A stretch of DNA of 44,597 bases. Origin: a virus. Below the pieces are notes generated by a model. That model saw only the letters and a program-made list of their open reading frames with translations, was not told where the DNA came from and ran no database searches. Positions 42,350-44,597 of this stretch are shown here, piece by piece (the stretch's first letter is position 1; every line of letters begins with the position of its first letter). A program made the position numbers and the translations under genes. Location of the stretch: the IMG/VR virus record IMGVR_UViG_3300042317_001198, positions 1 through 44,597 of that record; one strand, 5' to 3'.

Positions 42350-42958
42350 ATGGCAACAGTAACTAACACATTTCAAAGGTATGTCAAGCATGTAACAAGT
42401 GCAATGACGATTTCTGATGTTCTTATAAGTGGCGTACCTGCAAACACTGATATGACGGTTATGGGATTAATTGTAACCAACACTTTCGATTCTCCCACAA
42501 ATACCCCCTTGACTGCTGATGTGATTCTGAAATACAACGGTGCTGGTCCCGGGTATTACTTGATCAAAAATGGTCGTATCCCTGAGGGTGAGTCATTGAT
42601 TGTTATTGGTTGGGATCAAAAGTTGGTTCTAAAGCCAACAGATGATATTTCTATTTTACCAAAACCAGAAACAACAGTGACAAGTGTAACAGGCGCAGTA
42701 TTCAATGCTGGTGCAAAAACAATCACAAGGTCTACAGGAGATTGGACAACAACTAGTGGTATAATTACAGGGTCAGCCATAACTATTTCTGGGACAACCA
42801 GCAACAATGGTAGTAAAACATTAGCATCTGTAACTCCATTGGTTCTAACTCTAACAGATACAGTTGTTGGTGAAACATCAAATGCAACATTCACTGTTGA
42901 AAATGCAACGACGGCCGATGTTGTAATGTCTGCGCTTGAAATAAAAACCACAGCATAA
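42350..42958 (+). CDS. Enlarged paralogue of the 107-aa virion-type protein, 202 aa
   Basis: Start ATG 42350 with AAAGGA at 42335-42340. Residues 1-104 and the last about 15 match the 107-aa protein at 34106: YLIKNGRIPEGESLIVIGWD, QKLVLKPTDDISI and ADVVMSALEIK parallel YIVKGAPVPVGGTLVVVGGD, QKIVLNSGDSI and ADAIMSILEV. Between them about 80 residues are inserted (TITRSTGDWTTTSGIITGSA, ITISGTTSNNGSKTLASVTP, LVLTLTDTVVGE), a beta module seen in other phage proteins. So this is a domain-in-domain insertion. The role is unknown; a tail accessory protein is likely from its place before a fibre gene. Confidence 0.75.
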   Translation: MATVTNTFQRYVKHVTSAMTISDVLISGVPANTDMTVMGLIVTNTFDSPTNTPLTADVILKYNGAGPGYYLIKNGRIPEGESLIVIGWDQKLVLKPTDDISILPKPETTVTSVTGAVFNAGAKTITRSTGDWTTTSGIITGSAITISGTTSNNGSKTLASVTPLVLTLTDTVVGETSNATFTVENATTADVVMSALEIKTTA

Positions 42959-42967
42959 TTTATAACC

Positions 42968-44597
42968 ATGTCATTTAAATATCGCACGATTGGCTACTCC
43001 CCAGAATATGCTGTTACGACTGGAAATCTTTTTAATGAATTTCATAGTAACAGCAATTTCGAATCGGGATCAGTAAACACGCATAAGCTGGGGGCAACCA
43101 CAACTTACGATACAGGTTCTTTATTAAGGATCACTGATGCTCCGACAAACACATTGGACGCCACCAACAAACTGTACGTTGATACTGGTCTTGCTCTAAA
43201 ATTTGATAAGGTTGGAGGCACGATTACTGGTGCAACAATATTAACTCACAACTTCACTCAAACTGGCGCATATACTTTATCGACTGGTACAGGTGCAGTG
43301 TCATTGAATGGTGATACAACAATTGCCGCAACTAAAACATTAACACTTGCAATTGACCCCGCTTCAGCAATGCAAGCAGTAACAAAGCAATATGCAGATA
43401 CTAAATTGTCTCTTGCTGGTGTTCAAAGTTCTTTAGGTATTGCCGCAGGGACAATGACTGGGCAGTTGATGCTAAGTTCAACTGCATCACAAACAATAAA
43501 ATACGGAACATACACTCAGTCGGCATATGTCATAACAGTTACAACTGGTTCGAATCATGGATTTGTAACTGGCAGATATCTCAAATTTGAATTCTCTGGT
43601 GCGGCATCTAGTGACAATGGCGATTACAAAATAACATACATTTCCCCAACATCATTTAGTATAACTGTTCCCACATCACGAACAGTGTCGCCGGCAGAAG
43701 ATGTGTCGATGACTGACCCGGATCTTCAAGCAGCAACTAAAGAATATGTTGATGCTAAGTTGGGAAAATTTCAAGCGGGTGATGGCCTTTTTGTTGAGCA
43801 GTCGTTGGTTGCAGCTTCACAAGTAGCATACGATTGGGATGACACAACATGTACTATAACTAGTACAAATCATAGTTTAGTTGATGGCACGTTATTAAAT
43901 ATAAACTTCACAACTGGAACTGGTGCCGATGGGAACTACACCATAACTGTAGTTGACAGCGACACATTTACAATAACAGGCACCTCATTAACAACTTCTG
44001 GTCTGGCAGACTATGTTGCAACTGGGCTATACATAAATCAAGTTTCTATTCGCTCACCGTTGGATACACTTGATGTTGATGCTGATGATTTGGATTTAAA
44101 AACAATCCATGCCAATAATCTGTTCTTGGGCGGCGGTGCATATTCGGGATCCACTTGGTATAATCAATGCAAGATCGATCAATGGGGCCGTGTAACTGCC
44201 GCACAAAATTCGCCATTGGTTGCTTCAAACAACGGATTTTACAATAAGATACATGTGCAAGGCGGGTACATAACTAGTGCAACAAGTGAGCCGTACCTTA
44301 TTGAAAACCAAACAATCAACGTTTCCGGGGATGTTTCTGGTTCAGGTACAACAGGATTAACCTTAACTCTGAATACAGTTAACAGTTCCCCTGGTGTTTT
44401 CACTAAGGTTACTGTAAATAATAAAGGTTTGGTTACTTCTGGTGCACAATTGAGTGCATCTGACATATCCAACGCATTGGGATTTTTGCCTAGACAAGAA
44501 TCAGATATTCAATTCTCTCATTTCAAGGGATATGTTGTTGGTAGTTCATATGGAACATCGCCAACATCATTGAATTTCGTTGATGGATCGTTAAATG
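42968..44597 (+). CDS. Tail fibre-like protein, partial at the window's right edge (at least 543 aa)
   Basis: An open frame from ATG 42968 runs off the end without a stop. There is no clear ribosome site; the start is 9 nt after the previous stop, and no alternative start lies upstream. Three fibre signatures of the T4 type are present: DATNKLYVDTGLA (about 70), AVTKQYADTKLS (about 140) and AATKEYVDAKLGKF (about 258). Two Ig-like GL modules follow the pattern SNHGFVTGRYLKFEFSG (about 190) and NHSLVDGTLLNINFTTG (about 300), kin to modules in the gp7-like and DUF4815-type proteins. Toward the right edge NVSGDVSGSGTTGLTLTL-like text (about 452-467) and ALGFLPRQ are also typical of T4-type fibres. 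Full length and C-terminal receptor tip are unknown. Confidence 0.8.
   Translation, partial: MSFKYRTIGYSPEYAVTTGNLFNEFHSNSNFESGSVNTHKLGATTTYDTGSLLRITDAPTNTLDATNKLYVDTGLALKFDKVGGTITGATILTHNFTQTGAYTLSTGTGAVSLNGDTTIAATKTLTLAIDPASAMQAVTKQYADTKLSLAGVQSSLGIAAGTMTGQLMLSSTASQTIKYGTYTQSAYVITVTTGSNHGFVTGRYLKFEFSGAASSDNGDYKITYISPTSFSITVPTSRTVSPAEDVSMTDPDLQAATKEYVDAKLGKFQAGDGLFVEQSLVAASQVAYDWDDTTCTITSTNHSLVDGTLLNINFTTGTGADGNYTITVVDSDTFTITGTSLTTSGLADYVATGLYINQVSIRSPLDTLDVDADDLDLKTIHANNLFLGGGAYSGSTWYNQCKIDQWGRVTAAQNSPLVASNNGFYNKIHVQGGYITSATSEPYLIENQTINVSGDVSGSGTTGLTLTLNTVNSSPGVFTKVTVNNKGLVTSGAQLSASDISNALGFLPRQESDIQFSHFKGYVVGSSYGTSPTSLNFVDGSLN

Noticed and set aside
1-44597. Intrinsic terminators, tRNA genes and insertion sequences
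   Set aside because: Intergenic gaps are at most about 50 nt and none shows a GC-rich hairpin with a T tract, a cloverleaf, or inverted repeats flanking a transposase.

Overview
The window is a 44.6 kb stretch of a contractile-tailed bacteriophage of the T4 superfamily. Every gene I can support reads on the + strand, and all encode virion baseplate, tail-fibre or adhesin proteins, or small and enzymatic genes embedded among them. Three things place it: (i) clear homologues of T4 gp25, gp6, gp7 and gp8 in T4-like 6-7-8 order, next to a PAAR tip protein; (ii) nine copies of the late promoter octamer NATAAATA, the form known from T4-like cyanophages and close to the T4 late box TATAAATA, each 20-43 nt before a start codon; (iii) several giant, low-complexity beta-rich fibre genes. 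The DNA is AT-rich overall (19 of 60 G+C at 2761-2820) with GC-rich patches. The host cannot be determined from this sequence. No tRNA, rRNA, CRISPR, insertion sequence or convincing intrinsic terminator was seen, and no gene-free gap exceeds about 50 nt.

Layout by promoter-defined units: (1) 2-100, tail of a lectin-like gene; (2) 134-2474, fibre plus PAAR spike tip; (3) 2515-10679, gp25, gp6 and a 1,994-residue gp7-like wedge protein swollen by over twenty copies of a GGxGY repeat; (4) 10712-18448, gp8 plus the first giant DUF4815-type protein; (5) 18479-26302, a second, paralogous DUF4815-type protein, a 63-residue coiled-coil protein and a complete radical SAM/SPASM enzyme; (6) 26339-30022 and (7) 30069-34082, two giant repetitive fibres; (8) 34106-39371, a small head/tail-type protein, a small fibre protein, a 1,286-residue lectin/SPRY adhesin with GC-rich mosaic DNA and a DUF4376-like assembly protein; (9) 39395-42303, small fibre, poly-glycine adhesin, unknown protein, a methyltransferase strongly resembling geranyl diphosphate C-methyltransferases, and a small membrane protein; (10) 42350-end, a paralogue of the 34106 protein with an inserted domain, then a fibre running off the window.

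The most unusual feature is the pairing of two modification-type enzymes with the adsorption apparatus. The radical SAM/SPASM gene follows the second giant baseplate-type protein in one operon. That protein and its paralogue carry a CxCxCxC run (six alternating Cys in one; four Cys then eight Gly in the other), which resembles substrates of thioether-forming radical SAM maturases. The methyltransferase is translationally coupled (ATGA overlaps) to a T-even gp38-like poly-glycine adhesin. A working hypothesis, not shown by sequence alone, is that this phage post-translationally modifies its own tail proteins. Recurrent small beta modules shared between gp7-, gp8-, DUF4815- and fibre-type proteins show that much of the region evolved by module duplication and shuffling.
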